Source: Phytopseudomonas daroniae
Lineage (GTDB): Bacteria; Pseudomonadota; Gammaproteobacteria; Pseudomonadales; Pseudomonadaceae
Assembly: GCF_004327285.1 (NCBI RefSeq)
Contig: NZ_QJUI01000013.1
Span: 1 to 64,000 of the forward strand
Length of the DNA stretch: 64,000 bases
Reading direction: 5' to 3'
Shown: piece after piece, positions 32,037-40,412 of the stretch
How the letters are laid out: every line of letters starts with the position of its first letter
How positions within the stretch are numbered: the stretch's first letter is position 1
Made by a program: the position numbers and the translations under genes
Notes under the pieces: model-generated
The model's database searches: none
Seen by the model: only the letters and a program-made list of their open reading frames with translations
Told to the model about the DNA's origin: nothing

Positions 32037-32108
32037 GGTGGATAGAAAAAGCGCTATCCACCCTACGAAATAGGGCTGATGTAGGGTGGATGGCCGCAGC
32101 CATCCACC
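32037..32108 (-). repeat. Tandem palindromic GGTGGAT repeats in the purH-purD spacer
   Basis: Two hairpins in a row: GGTGGATAG/CTATCCACC at 32037-32062 (8-base loop) and GGTGGATGG/CCATCCACC at 32085-32108 (6-base loop), with CCCTACGAAATAGGG between. The units share TAGGGTGGAT, and similar GTAGGGTGGAC/GTCCACC sequence occurs at 44614-44670, so this is a dispersed intergenic element rather than a terminator; no T run follows. Confidence 0.75.
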
Positions 32109-32114
32109 GGCCAG

Positions 32115-33719
32115 TCAATGGCGGAAGTGGCGCATGCCGGTGAACACCATGGCAATCCCTGCCTCGTCGGCGGCAGCGATCACTTCGTTGTCACGCATCG
32201 AACCACCTGGCTGGATCACCGCGGTGATACCGGCCTTGGCGGCGTTGTCGATGCCGTCGCGGAACGGGAAGAAGGCGTCGGAGGCCATCACCGCGCCGGG
32301 AACCGGCAGGCCGGCGTGTTCGGCCTTGATCGCGGCGATACGGGCGGAGTTGACACGGCTCATCTGGCCGGCGCCGACACCGACGGTCTGGCGATTCTTG
32401 GCGTAGACGATAGCGTTGGATTTGACGAACTTGGCCACTTTCCAGGCGAAGATCAGGTCATGCACTTCCTGCTCGCTCGGCGCGCGCTGGGTGACGATCT
32501 TTAGATCGGATACCGAGATCATGCCGATATCACGGCTCTGCACCAGCAGGCCGCCGTTGACGCGTTTGTAGTCCCAGCCCGCGGCGCGCTCGGCCGGCCA
32601 CTCACCGCATTCGAGCAGGCGCACGTTGGCTTTGGCGGCAACCACTTCTCGGGCCGCGGCGCTGATTTTCGGGGCGATGATCACTTCGACGAACTGACGT
32701 TCGACGATGGCCTTGGCGGTTTCGCCATCCAGCTCGCGGTTGAAGGCGATGATGCCGCCGAACGCCGATTCGGTATCGGTGGCATAAGCCAGGTCGTAGG
32801 CCTTGCGGATGCCGCCTTCGTTTTCTGGTACCACGGCCACGCCGCACGGGTTGGCGTGCTTGACGATCACACAGGCCGGTTTGACGAAGCTCTTCACGCA
32901 TTCCAGCGCAGCGTCGGTGTCGGCCACGTTGTTGAACGACAGCTCCTTGCCCTGCAGCTGCACGGCGGTGGCCACGCAGGCTTCGTCGGCATGCTCGACG
33001 TAGAAAGCAGCTTTCTGGTGCGGGTTTTCGCCGTAGCGCATGTCTTGCGCCTTGATGAACTGCGTGTTGAACGTGCGTGGGAACAGGTTGCGGTCGGAGG
33101 TACTCAGGGTGTCGCGGCTCTGCTCGATGGTGCCCAGGTAGTTGGCGATCATGCCATCGTAGGCGGCGGTATGCTCGAAGGCCTTGAGGGCCAGGTCGAA
33201 GCGCTGGGCGTAGCTCAGGCCGCCGGCTTTCAGGGACTCGACGATACCGGCGTAGTCGCCGGCATTGACCACGATGGCCACGTCTTTGTGGTTCTTGGCG
33301 GCGGAACGCACCATGGTCGGGCCACCGATGTCGATGTTCTCGATGGCATCGGCCAGGTCACAGCCAGGCTTGGCCACGGTGGCGGCGAAGGGGTACAGGT
33401 TGACTGCCACCAGATCGATCGGCTTGATGCCGTGCTCGTCCATCACCGCACCGTCGAGGGCGCGACGGCCAAGGATGCCACCGTGGATTTTCGGGTGCAG
33501 GGTCTTCACCCGGCCGTCCATCATTTCCGGGAAACCGGTGTAGTCGGCCACTTCCACTGCCGCCACGCCATTGTCCTTGAGCAGCTTGTAGGTGCCGCCG
33601 GTGGAGAGAATTTCCACGTTGAGGGCAACGAGCTCGCGGGCGAATTCAAGGATGCCGGTCTTGTCAGACACGCTGATCAGCGCACGGCGGATGGGGAGGC
33701 GGGTGGTCTGGTCGGTCAT
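32115..33719 (-). CDS. purH: AICAR formyltransferase / IMP cyclohydrolase
   Basis: A 534-residue bifunctional enzyme for the last two steps of IMP synthesis. The N-terminal MGS-type cyclohydrolase has [20 protein letters not shown] and [14 protein letters not shown]; the formyltransferase has [24 protein letters not shown] with the catalytic Lys-His, and [18 protein letters not shown]. Start placed at ATG 33719 ([15 protein letters not shown]) by conservation; an ATG four codons earlier is possible. Upstream is the fis terminator, so purH has its own promoter in the 75-base gap or receives read-through. Confidence 0.96.
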   Translation of the reverse strand: MTDQTTRLPIRRALISVSDKTGILEFARELVALNVEILSTGGTYKLLKDNGVAAVEVADYTGFPEMMDGRVKTLHPKIHGGILGRRALDGAVMDEHGIKPIDLVAVNLYPFAATVAKPGCDLADAIENIDIGGPTMVRSAAKNHKDVAIVVNAGDYAGIVESLKAGGLSYAQRFDLALKAFEHTAAYDGMIANYLGTIEQSRDTLSTSDRNLFPRTFNTQFIKAQDMRYGENPHQKAAFYVEHADEACVATAVQLQGKELSFNNVADTDAALECVKSFVKPACVIVKHANPCGVAVVPENEGGIRKAYDLAYATDTESAFGGIIAFNRELDGETAKAIVERQFVEVIIAPKISAAAREVVAAKANVRLLECGEWPAERAAGWDYKRVNGGLLVQSRDIGMISVSDLKIVTQRAPSEQEVHDLIFAWKVAKFVKSNAIVYAKNRQTVGVGAGQMSRVNSARIAAIKAEHAGLPVPGAVMASDAFFPFRDGIDNAAKAGITAVIQPGGSMRDNEVIAAADEAGIAMVFTGMRHFRH

Positions 33720-33748
33720 TTCAGAGTCCATCAGAGCAGAGTATTAGC

Positions 33749-33775
33749 AAAAAAGGCGGCTTCGTTAGAGCCGCC
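33749..33775 (-). terminator. Rho-independent terminator of dusB-fis
   Basis: On the minus strand a 7-bp GC stem GGCGGCT/AGCCGCC with a 7-base loop followed by six T (seen as AAAAAA at 33749-33754), 18 bases after fis. TTTT on the other side makes it partly bidirectional. Confidence 0.9.
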
Positions 33776-33793
33776 CTTTTCGGGAATGCAGGG

Positions 33794-34114
33794 TCAGAGC
33801 AGGTCGTACTGCTTGAGCTTCTTGCGCAGGGTGCCGCGGTTCAGGCCGAGCAGCTCGGAGGCTTTGGTCTGGTTACCCTTCACGTAATTCATGACGGTTT
33901 CCAGCAGCGGGGCTTCCACTTCGGTGAGCACCAGGTTGTAGACGTCGGTGACGTCCGCACCTTCAAGGTGAGCGAAGTAGTTGTGCAGGGCTTTCTCGAC
34001 ATTGCCGCGCAGGGTCTGGCCTTCTTCGCTCGGTGTGTTGAGGTGTTGTTTCAAACTGGTGCTGTCGCTCACGGGTGCAATCCCACTTCCTAAAGTCTCG
34101 TTCAACATTGTCAT
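33794..34114 (-). CDS. fis: Fis nucleoid-associated DNA-binding protein
   Basis: A 106-residue homodimeric DNA-bending protein that shapes nucleoid structure and activates rRNA and other promoters in fast growth. The C-terminal helix-turn-helix GNQTKASELLGLNRGTLRKK is the Fis signature; ALHNYFAHLEGADVTDVYNL and APLLETVMNYVKGN form the dimer core. The N-terminal 35 residues are the longer Pseudomonas form. Its ATG overlaps the dusB stop (34111-34114), the standard dusB-fis operon. Confidence 0.97.
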   Translation of the reverse strand: MTMLNETLGSGIAPVSDSTSLKQHLNTPSEEGQTLRGNVEKALHNYFAHLEGADVTDVYNLVLTEVEAPLLETVMNYVKGNQTKASELLGLNRGTLRKKLKQYDLL

Positions 34115-35109
34115 GCGGCCACCCCCTCGTCGTCGTTGTAGCGATCACCGAAGAACTGGCGAACGCTTGCACACTGCGCCTCCTGGCTGTCCAAACGATT
34201 GAACTCGGCTCGGAATTCGCGGGCGCCGGGCAGCGTCGCGAGGTACCAGCCGACGTGCTTGCGGGCGATGCGCACACCCATCACATCGCCATAGAAGGCA
34301 TGCAGGGCGGCCAGGTGCTCGAGCAGAATGCGTTCAATTTCGGTCAGCGCCGGGGCGGGGCAATGGGCACCGGTGCGCAGGTAATGCTCTATTTCTCTGA
34401 AAATCCATGGGCGGCCCTGGGCTGCCCGGCCGATCAGCAGGCCATCGACGCCGGTAGCGGCCAGCACATGGGCGGCCTTTTCCGGTGAGTCGATGTCGCC
34501 ATTGGCCAGTACCGGGATGGATACGGCCTGCTTGATCGTGGCGATGGTGTCGTATTCGGCGTCGCCGGTGTACAGATCGGCGCGGGTGCGGCCGTGTACG
34601 GCGAGGGCGACGATACCGGATTGTTCGGCGATGCGTGCCACTTCGATACCATTCTTGTTCTGTCTGTCCCAGCCGGTGCGGATCTTCAGCGTGACCGGGA
34701 CGTCGACCGCGGCCACCACCGCTTCGAGGATCGCCTGCACCAGCGGTTGATCCTTGAGCAGGGCGGAGCCGGCGGCCTTGTTGCAGACCTTCTTGGCCGG
34801 ACACCCCATGTTGATGTCGATGATCTGGGCGCCCAGTTGCACGTTGGCGCGGGCTGCCTCGGCGAGCATCTGCGGATCACCGCCGGCGATCTGTACGGAG
34901 CGGGGCTCCGGATCGCCGCTGTGAATCATGCGCAGACTCGATTTACGCGTATTCCACAGGCGCACATCGCTGGTGACCATTTCCGACACCACCATGCCGG
35001 CGCCGAGACGGCGGCAGAGCTGTCGGAACGGCTGATCGGTGACGCCGGCCATGGGGGCCAGGATCAGTCGATTGGGCAATGTATAGGGGCCGATGCTTAG
35101 CGTCGACAT
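34111..35109 (-). CDS. dusB: tRNA-dihydrouridine synthase B
   Basis: A 332-residue FMN enzyme that reduces uridine to dihydrouridine in the tRNA D-loop with NADPH. Blocks: LILAPMAGVTDQPFRQLCRR, IIDINMGCPAKKVCNKAAGS with the catalytic Cys in MGCPAKKVC, TLKIRTGWD, ALAVHGRTRADLY and IPVLANGDI. First gene of the dusB-fis operon, coupled by ATGA. The C-terminal RYNDDEGVAA tail is not conserved. A plausible minus-strand promoter lies about 65-90 bases upstream. Confidence 0.96.
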   Translation of the reverse strand: MSTLSIGPYTLPNRLILAPMAGVTDQPFRQLCRRLGAGMVVSEMVTSDVRLWNTRKSSLRMIHSGDPEPRSVQIAGGDPQMLAEAARANVQLGAQIIDINMGCPAKKVCNKAAGSALLKDQPLVQAILEAVVAAVDVPVTLKIRTGWDRQNKNGIEVARIAEQSGIVALAVHGRTRADLYTGDAEYDTIATIKQAVSIPVLANGDIDSPEKAAHVLAATGVDGLLIGRAAQGRPWIFREIEHYLRTGAHCPAPALTEIERILLEHLAALHAFYGDVMGVRIARKHVGWYLATLPGAREFRAEFNRLDSQEAQCASVRQFFGDRYNDDEGVAA

Positions 35110-35172
35110 AGGGCTTCCCTGCTCAAGAGACGTGCTGTTGAGGCCAGTAGGAGAGTGCGAAAAAGGGTAGAG

Positions 35173-35200
35173 ATCATACCCGCTCTGAATGACCGGATAA
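35173..35200 (-). promoter_or_regulatory. Candidate promoter of dusB-fis
   Basis: Minus strand TATGAT (35173-35178) with TTATCC 16 bases upstream (35195-35200), 64 bases before the dusB start. The -35 match is weak. Fis autoregulation is known for this operon in enterobacteria; no clear Fis site was identified by eye. Confidence 0.4.
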
Positions 35201-35270
35201 AGGTCGTTTTGAACAAAATCTGAACAGTTGACCTGTGGTCTCCGGTCGCTCGGTCTGCTGAGTGCGTTGC

Positions 35271-35296
35271 AGACGGCTGCCTTCTGGCAGCCGTCT
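35271..35296 (-). terminator. Perfect 11-bp hairpin after the DUF3426 gene, probable terminator without T run
   Basis: AGACGGCTGCC / GGCAGCCGTCT around a TTCT loop, 16 bases past the stop of the minus-strand DUF3426 gene. The stem is strong, but no T run follows on the minus strand, so it may act with Rho or as an RNA 3' end stabiliser. Confidence 0.55.
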
Positions 35297-35311
35297 ATCG
35301 GCTGGCTGCGG

Positions 35312-36757
35312 CTACTCCGGCGAGTGGAAGTTGAGGCTGTAGTTCACGGCGCGGGCGCCGGGATCGAGGATGTCGAGGGCGATATGGATCGGCGTTTGCG
35401 GCGGCATTTCCGCCTGGCCGGCCAGCTCACCCGCCAGGTACTCGCTGGGCTTGAAGCGGCGACTGGCGATCAACTGGCCATTAAGATCGGCGAAACGCAT
35501 CTCCAGCAGCGGAAATGGCTGGGAGAAGGGCGCGCGGTTGTAAAGGATCGCGTCGACGACCAGCGCCCCGCTGAATTCCGGGTGGCTGCGCACCACCAGG
35601 TTACTGCTCTTGATCTGCCCGATATCGACCTTGGACGGCAGGCTGCAGCCGATCACCGGGCAGACTTGTTCGAACCACGGGCGGTACTGATCCTGACGTG
35701 CCAATTCGGCGTAGTGATAAATCACGTACTGACCGACCAGCGCGGTAGCCGCCAGCAGGTTGAGCAGGCCCCAGCCGAGCCAGCGCCCCCAGGGTTTGCG
35801 CTGTGGGCGCCAGTCCAGCTGCAGTGGCTCTTCTTCGAGTTCGAACAGTGCGTCGCCGCGCAGGTTCGGTTCGCTGCGTGAGCGCGCGCGTGCGGCATTC
35901 TTCTGCTTGGGCGGCTGCGGCTCATCCAGGTCGTCATCTTCGCTGGCGGGCTCGGTGGCAACGGGTTCGCCATCGCGCTGCGCGCTGAGACCGAAGGTCG
36001 GTTCGGCGTCTTCGCGCGGGGCAGTACGTTTTTTCGGTGCGTCGATCAGATCGCGAATGCCGGGTGTCTTCGGGATCGGTGGCACGTCGTCAGGTTCGCT
36101 GGTGCTTGGCGGTGGTGGTTGACCGAAGTCTGACGAGTCCAGAGGCGGCTGCTCGACGAGCGGTTCGAGCTCCAGTTTGCTGGCCGGTGAATCGTCGCGC
36201 AGCAGCGCTTCGGCCCAGCGTTCGTCATCAGCCGGCTCATCATCCTCTTCTGGCTGGTCGAAACGTGGCGTCTGTCGCGATGGTTGATCGAGTTCCAGAA
36301 ACTGGCGAGACAGCTGCTGTTCCTGGGCTTCGAGCTTGGCCAGTTCTTCATCGAGATCCAGATCGTCGAGATCGAGGTCGTCATGAATCCACAGGGTTTC
36401 GTCATCGAGCTTGCTGGCAGGCTTTGCCGGCACGGCTGCTTCTGGCGCAATACTCGGTGCAGGTGCAGGTGCAGGTGCAGGTGCAGGTGCAGGTGCAGGT
36501 GCAGGTGCAGGTGCAGGTGCAGGTGCAGGTGCAGGTGCAGGTGCAGGTGCAGGTGCAGGTGGTGCCTTGGGCGCCGCAGGCGCGGCTGCACGCATGTCCG
36601 GGATGTTATGACCCTGCTCGCGCAACTGGCGTGCCGCATTGAACACTTGCAGGCAGGCACCGCAGCGCACCGATCCCTGGGCAATACCGAGCTGGGCCAG
36701 ATTCACGCGGAAGCTGGTGCTGCAGTTCGGGCATTGGGTGACGAAACTTTCGGTCAT
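35312..36757 (-). CDS. Zinc-ribbon DUF3426 membrane protein with long Pro-Ala tract
   Basis: A 481-residue protein. An MJ0042-type zinc ribbon sits at residues 9-35 (CPNC at 9-12, CGAC at 32-35). It is followed by a run of 17 Pro-Ala pairs at about residues 67-101, a long acidic linker (about 120-310), one membrane span (about 327-349) and a C-terminal DUF3426 domain (about 350-481: KSSNLVVRSHPEFSGALVVD). It matches the PA4851 position between dusB and prmA. Function is unknown; the layout suggests a cytoplasmic zinc domain tethered to the inner membrane with a periplasmic DUF3426. The Pro-Ala tract is coded by a 6-base tandem repeat and will vary in length. Confidence 0.85.
   Translation of the reverse strand: MTESFVTQCPNCSTSFRVNLAQLGIAQGSVRCGACLQVFNAARQLREQGHNIPDMRAAAPAAPKAPPAPAPAPAPAPAPAPAPAPAPAPAPAPAPAPAPAPSIAPEAAVPAKPASKLDDETLWIHDDLDLDDLDLDEELAKLEAQEQQLSRQFLELDQPSRQTPRFDQPEEDDEPADDERWAEALLRDDSPASKLELEPLVEQPPLDSSDFGQPPPPSTSEPDDVPPIPKTPGIRDLIDAPKKRTAPREDAEPTFGLSAQRDGEPVATEPASEDDDLDEPQPPKQKNAARARSRSEPNLRGDALFELEEEPLQLDWRPQRKPWGRWLGWGLLNLLAATALVGQYVIYHYAELARQDQYRPWFEQVCPVIGCSLPSKVDIGQIKSSNLVVRSHPEFSGALVVDAILYNRAPFSQPFPLLEMRFADLNGQLIASRRFKPSEYLAGELAGQAEMPPQTPIHIALDILDPGARAVNYSLNFHSPE
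36456..36557 (-). repeat. 17 perfect tandem copies of a hexanucleotide coding Pro-Ala
   Basis: GGTGCA repeated 17 times without a mismatch on the plus strand (102 bases), read on the minus strand as alternating CCT GCA (Pro-Ala). The unit is a multiple of three, so slippage changes the length of the linker without breaking the frame. Confidence 0.95.
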
Positions 36758-36862
36758 GCGGAGTCCGGCGGCCGGTATGGCGGCGAAAACAGGGCGAGTA
36801 GTCTAACTCAACTGCCTGACGAGCCAATACTCGGCGTCAGCGGCGTCGGGCAGTTGCGACCT

Positions 36863-36893
36863 GCGTAGTCTGGATTGGCGCGTAATCCGGGGG
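36863..36893 (+). repeat. Degenerate fragment of a dispersed intergenic repeat
   Basis: CGTAGTCTGGATTGGCGCGT and the following AATCCGGGG match, with a deletion, the core CGTAGCCTGGATTAGCCGTA...AATCCGGGG of the repeat at 52820-52898, in the same orientation. It lies in the 160-base gap between prmA and the DUF3426 gene. Confidence 0.55.
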
Positions 36894-36917
36894 AGGCCAG
36901 TCAGTCACCTTCTCTGA

Positions 36918-37796
36918 TCAGCGGCGTACACCGCTGATGCGTACCCAGCCATCCTGCGTCGCGGTCGGGTCGAGCAGGAAGTCGGCCTCGTAGGCGGCGC
37001 GGACTTCCTCGGCCTGTTCGGCAAGGATGCCGGACAGCGCCAGGCGGCCGCCGCTTTTCACCAGGCGGGTGATCTGCGGTGCCAGGCTGACCAGCGGGCC
37101 GGCAAGAATGTTGGCCACCACGACATCCGCCGGCTCCTGAGGCAGGTCGGCTGGCAGATAGACCGGGAAGCGCGCGTCGGCGATGCCGTTGCGCCCGGCG
37201 TTGTCGCGCGAAGCTTCAAGAGCCTGAGGATCGATATCGGTGCCGACAGCCCGTGGCGCGCCGAGCAGCAGGGCGGCGATGGCCAGAATCCCTGAGCCGC
37301 AGCCGAAGTCGAGCACGCTGCAGCCGTCCAGCTCCTGGCCGTCGAGCCACTGCAGGCACAGCGAGGTGGTCGGGTGGGTGCCGGTGCCGAACGCCAGGCC
37401 CGGGTCGAGCAGCAGGTTCACTGCGTCCGGCTCGGGCGCTTCGTGCCAGCTGGGTACGATCCACAGGCGCTGGCCGAAGCGCATCGGCGCGAAGCCATCC
37501 ATCCAGCTGCGTTCCCAGTCCTGGTCGGCAATCGCCTCGAAATGATGCTCGGGCAATTCACCGCCGGTCAGCAACTGCAGGTGGGCGCTCAGGGCGTCGG
37601 CATCGGTGTCCGCTTCGAACAGCGCCAGCAGGTGGGTATTGCTCCACAGCGGAGTGGTGCCCAGATCCGGTTCGAAGATCGGCTGGTCTTCGGCGTCCAT
37701 GAAGGTCACCGATACCGCGCCGACTTCCAGCAGGGCGTCTTCATAGGTCGGCGCCTGTTCGGGGGTGATGGCGAGGCGCAGTTGTAACCAGGGCAT
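36918..37796 (-). CDS. prmA: Ribosomal protein L11 methyltransferase
   Basis: A 292-residue SAM-dependent enzyme that trimethylates ribosomal protein L11. N-terminal substrate-binding domain ([20 protein letters not shown]), then the methyltransferase core: [40 protein letters not shown] (SAM motif I) and [19 protein letters not shown]. Full length. Its Shine-Dalgarno site lies in the arm of a small hairpin just upstream (37802-37816), which could lower translation. Confidence 0.96.
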   Translation of the reverse strand: MPWLQLRLAITPEQAPTYEDALLEVGAVSVTFMDAEDQPIFEPDLGTTPLWSNTHLLALFEADTDADALSAHLQLLTGGELPEHHFEAIADQDWERSWMDGFAPMRFGQRLWIVPSWHEAPEPDAVNLLLDPGLAFGTGTHPTTSLCLQWLDGQELDGCSVLDFGCGSGILAIAALLLGAPRAVGTDIDPQALEASRDNAGRNGIADARFPVYLPADLPQEPADVVVANILAGPLVSLAPQITRLVKSGGRLALSGILAEQAEEVRAAYEADFLLDPTATQDGWVRISGVRR

Positions 37797-37801
37797 GGGA
37801 A

Positions 37802-37816
37802 GCTCCCTTCGGGAGC
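37802..37816 (-). promoter_or_regulatory. Hairpin that contains the prmA ribosome binding site
   Basis: Read on the minus strand, GCTCCC-GAA-GGGAGC forms a perfect 6-bp stem with a 3-base loop; its 3' arm contains AGGGAG, the prmA Shine-Dalgarno sequence, 6 bases before ATG 37796. Folding would hide the site from the ribosome. Confidence 0.6.
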
Positions 37817-37846
37817 AGCTTCAAGTTCAAGGCGGATGGCCGCCCC

Positions 37847-37935
37847 CTTCAAGCTGCAAGAAAAAGAAAGAGCGGCCTAGGCCGCTCTCTTGTGTCGCAT
37901 ATCGTACAGCTTGCTGCTTGAGACTTGCAGCTTGC
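37847..37935 (-). repeat. Inverted CTTCAAGCTGCAAG repeat flanking the accC terminator
   Basis: Left arm CTTCAAGCTGCAAG (37847-37860) and right arm CTTGCTGCTTGAGACTTGCA... (37911-37935) are inverted copies of the short-period motif also seen at 21351-21457. They enclose the accC terminator hairpin. Confidence 0.65.
37861..37888 (-). terminator. Rho-independent terminator of accB-accC
   Basis: AGAGCGGCC/GGCCGCTCT stem with a TA loop at 37869-37888; on the minus strand it is followed by TTCTTTTT. It lies 57 bases past the accC stop. Confidence 0.88.
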
Positions 37936-37944
37936 CGCTCGATT

Positions 37945-39300
37945 TTAGTGCTTATCCATACCCAGTTTCTTTTCCAGGTAGTGGATATTCACGCCGCCTT
38001 CGCAGAAACCCTTGTCCACGACCAGGTCACGGTGCAGGGGCACGTTGGTCTTGATGCCGTCGACCACGATTTCTTCCAGGGCATTGCGCATGCGGGCCAG
38101 AGCCTCGTCACGGGTGGTGCCGTAGGTGATCAGCTTGCCGATCAGCGAGTCGTAGTTCGGCGGCACGGTGTAACCGCTGTACAGGTGCGAATCGACCCGC
38201 ACGCCGAAACCGCCTGGCGCGTGGAAGTGCTTCACCTTGCCGGGGCAGGGCATGAAGTTGTCCGGATCCTCGGCGTTGATGCGGCATTCCAGGGCGTGGC
38301 CGAGGAGTTTCACATCTTCCTGCTTGTACGACAGCTTGTTGCCAGCGGCGATGCTGAGCATCTCCTTGACGATGTCGATACCGGTGACCATTTCGGTGAC
38401 CGGGTGCTCGACCTGCACGCGGGTGTTCATCTCGATGAAGTAGAAACGACCGTCTTCGTAGAGGAACTCGAAGGTGCCGGCACCGCGGTAACCGATCTCG
38501 ATGCAGGCATCGACACAGCGCTGCAGCACTTCGGCGCGGGCCTGCTCGTCGATCAGCGGGGCCGGGGCTTCTTCCAGCACCTTCTGGTGACGGCGCTGCA
38601 GCGAGCAGTCGCGGTCATAGAGGTGGATGGCGTTGCCCTGGCCGTCGGAGAGTACCTGGACTTCCACGTGACGCGGATTGCCGAGGAATTTCTCCAGGTA
38701 AACCATCGGGTTGCCGAACACCGAACCGGCTTCGCTGCGTGTCAGGCGGGCCGACTTGATCAGGTCTTCTTCTTTCCACACCACGCGCATGCCGCGACCA
38801 CCACCGCCGCCAGCGGCCTTGATGATCACCGGGTATCCGACCTCACGGGCGATCGCCAGGGCGGTCGCTTCGTCTTCCGGCAGCGGGCCGTCGGAGCCGG
38901 GAACCACCGGTACGCCGGCCTTGATCATGGCGTGCTTGGCCGAGACCTTGTCGCCCATCAGGCGGATGGTGTCGGCTTTCGGGCCGATGAAGGCGAAACC
39001 GGAGTTTTCCACCTGCTCGGCGAAATCGGCGTTTTCCGCGAGGAAGCCGTAGCCGGGGTGGATGGCGGTCGCGCCGGTGACTTCCGCGGCACTGATGATC
39101 GCCGGGATGTTCAGGTACGACAGGTTACCGGGGGCCGGGCCGATGCATACCGATTCGTCGGCCAGGGCCAGGTGCATCAGTTCGCGGTCGGCGGTGGAGT
39201 GTACCGCTACGGTCTTGATGCCCAGTTCCTTGCAGGCACGCAGGATGCGCAGGGCAATCTCGCCGCGGTTGGCGATCAGGACTTTTTCCAGCTTCTGCAT
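37945..39300 (-). CDS. accC: Acetyl-CoA carboxylase, biotin carboxylase subunit
   Basis: A 451-residue ATP-grasp enzyme that carboxylates the biotin on AccB, the first half of malonyl-CoA formation for fatty acids. [20 protein letters not shown] start; [32 protein letters not shown] (Gly-rich ATP loop), [17 protein letters not shown], and [14 protein letters not shown] with the catalytic Arg are present. Start chosen at ATG 39300, with GGGGAA seven bases upstream, over an in-frame ATG at 39318. It follows accB after 17 bases. Confidence 0.97.
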   Translation of the reverse strand: MQKLEKVLIANRGEIALRILRACKELGIKTVAVHSTADRELMHLALADESVCIGPAPGNLSYLNIPAIISAAEVTGATAIHPGYGFLAENADFAEQVENSGFAFIGPKADTIRLMGDKVSAKHAMIKAGVPVVPGSDGPLPEDEATALAIAREVGYPVIIKAAGGGGGRGMRVVWKEEDLIKSARLTRSEAGSVFGNPMVYLEKFLGNPRHVEVQVLSDGQGNAIHLYDRDCSLQRRHQKVLEEAPAPLIDEQARAEVLQRCVDACIEIGYRGAGTFEFLYEDGRFYFIEMNTRVQVEHPVTEMVTGIDIVKEMLSIAAGNKLSYKQEDVKLLGHALECRINAEDPDNFMPCPGKVKHFHAPGGFGVRVDSHLYSGYTVPPNYDSLIGKLITYGTTRDEALARMRNALEEIVVDGIKTNVPLHRDLVVDKGFCEGGVNIHYLEKKLGMDKH

Positions 39301-39317
39301 TACGGGTTCCCCGCGCA

Positions 39318-39770
39318 TCAGACGATGGTGAACAGCGGTTGATCGTATTCCACCGGCTGGCCGTTCTCGACCAGGATGGATTCGATCGTGCCGCTGGTTT
39401 CGGCCTCGATGTGGTTCATCATCTTCATCGCTTCGACGATGCAGAGGATGTCGCCTTTCTTCACGGTCGAACCGACTTCAACGAAGTTGCCCGAGGTTGG
39501 CGAAGCGGCACGGTAGAAGGTACCGACCATTGGCGAGCGCACCACGGTGCCGTTCAGCTTGGCAGCGGCCGGTGCAGCGGCTTCGGCAGCAACCGGGGCT
39601 GCAGCGGCAGCGACTGGAGCAGGGGCTGGCGCATAGGTAGGCTGGACGTAGGCCGGTTGCTTGCCGTGACGGCTGATGCGTACGGACTCTTCGCCTTCCT
39701 TGATTTCCAGTTCGTCGATGCCGGACTCTTCCAGCAGCTCGATCAGTTTTTTGACTTTGCGAATATCCAT
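39318..39770 (-). CDS. accB: Acetyl-CoA carboxylase, biotin carboxyl carrier protein
   Basis: A 150-residue carrier. N-terminal helix [20 protein letters not shown], a flexible Ala/Pro linker (about 45-75), and the biotinyl domain with K116 in [13 protein letters not shown], the lysine to which biotin is attached, and the thumb-bearing [19 protein letters not shown]. It shuttles the carboxyl group between AccC and AccAD. Operon accB-accC, ended by the terminator at 37861. Confidence 0.97.
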   Translation of the reverse strand: MDIRKVKKLIELLEESGIDELEIKEGEESVRISRHGKQPAYVQPTYAPAPAPVAAAAAPVAAEAAAPAAAKLNGTVVRSPMVGTFYRAASPTSGNFVEVGSTVKKGDILCIVEAMKMMNHIEAETSGTIESILVENGQPVEYDQPLFTIV

Positions 39771-39842
39771 AGGTGTTCAACTCCCAGTCTGGTCAGGGTC
39801 GTTCAAGTTGTGCGAATGAACCGCCGCGTCATGGCGCCGGTT

Positions 39843-40292
39843 TCAGGTGTTTTTGCTCGCCAGGCCTTCCAGTGCCGCCTCAAGGGCCAGCCGATAACCG
39901 CTGGCGCCGAGACCGCAGATCACGCCCACCGCCACGTCGGAAAAATAGGAGTGATGCCGGAAAGGTTCGCGCTTGTGCACGTTGGAGAGGTGTACTTCGA
40001 TGAATGGGATGCTCACCGCCAGCAACGCGTCACGTAATGCGACGCTGGTGTGAGTGAAGGCGGCAGGGTTGATGATGATGAAGTCGACGCCCTCGACTCT
40101 GGCGGCGTGAATACGGTCGATCAGCTCATACTCGGCATTGCTCTGCAGATGCAGCAGATGATGGCCGGCCTCGCGAGCACGTTGCTCCAGGTCGAGATTG
40201 ATCTGCTCGAGGGTCGTGGCACCATAGGTGCCGGGCTCTCGGGTACCGAGCAGGTTCAAATTGGGGCCGTGCAAAACCAGTAGGGTCGACAT
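39843..40292 (-). CDS. aroQ: 3-dehydroquinate dehydratase type II
   Basis: A 149-residue dodecameric enzyme of the shikimate pathway (dehydroquinate to dehydroshikimate). Motifs: [19 protein letters not shown] (with active-site Tyr in the lid), [32 protein letters not shown] and [20 protein letters not shown] with the catalytic His. Start ATG 40292 has AAGGAAG upstream and gives the family length. It is 72 bases upstream of accB on the same strand and may share the transcript. Confidence 0.96.
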   Translation of the reverse strand: MSTLLVLHGPNLNLLGTREPGTYGATTLEQINLDLEQRAREAGHHLLHLQSNAEYELIDRIHAARVEGVDFIIINPAAFTHTSVALRDALLAVSIPFIEVHLSNVHKREPFRHHSYFSDVAVGVICGLGASGYRLALEAALEGLASKNT

Positions 40293-40412
40293 GATCCGGG
40301 CTTCCTTCTTTTTAGCTGCGCGGACTCTGCCAGAGTTGCCGTAGGGATGTCCAGTTTTCGGGAGTAGTCGGCACGATGTCCGCATCTTTCGCCGAAGATG
40401 TGACCGAATTGC

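Noticed and set aside
36456..36557. Regular repeats that could suggest a CRISPR array
   Set aside because: The unit is six bases with no spacers and lies in frame within a gene; it is a simple tandem repeat.
36037..36642. Plus-strand frames with long Val-Gln or Gly-Ala repeats
   Set aside because: Translations of the hexanucleotide tract in other frames; the minus-strand frame has the zinc ribbon and DUF3426 domains.
37765..39342. A 525-codon plus-strand frame opposite accC
   Set aside because: Antisense shadow; the accC product is diagnostic over its full length.
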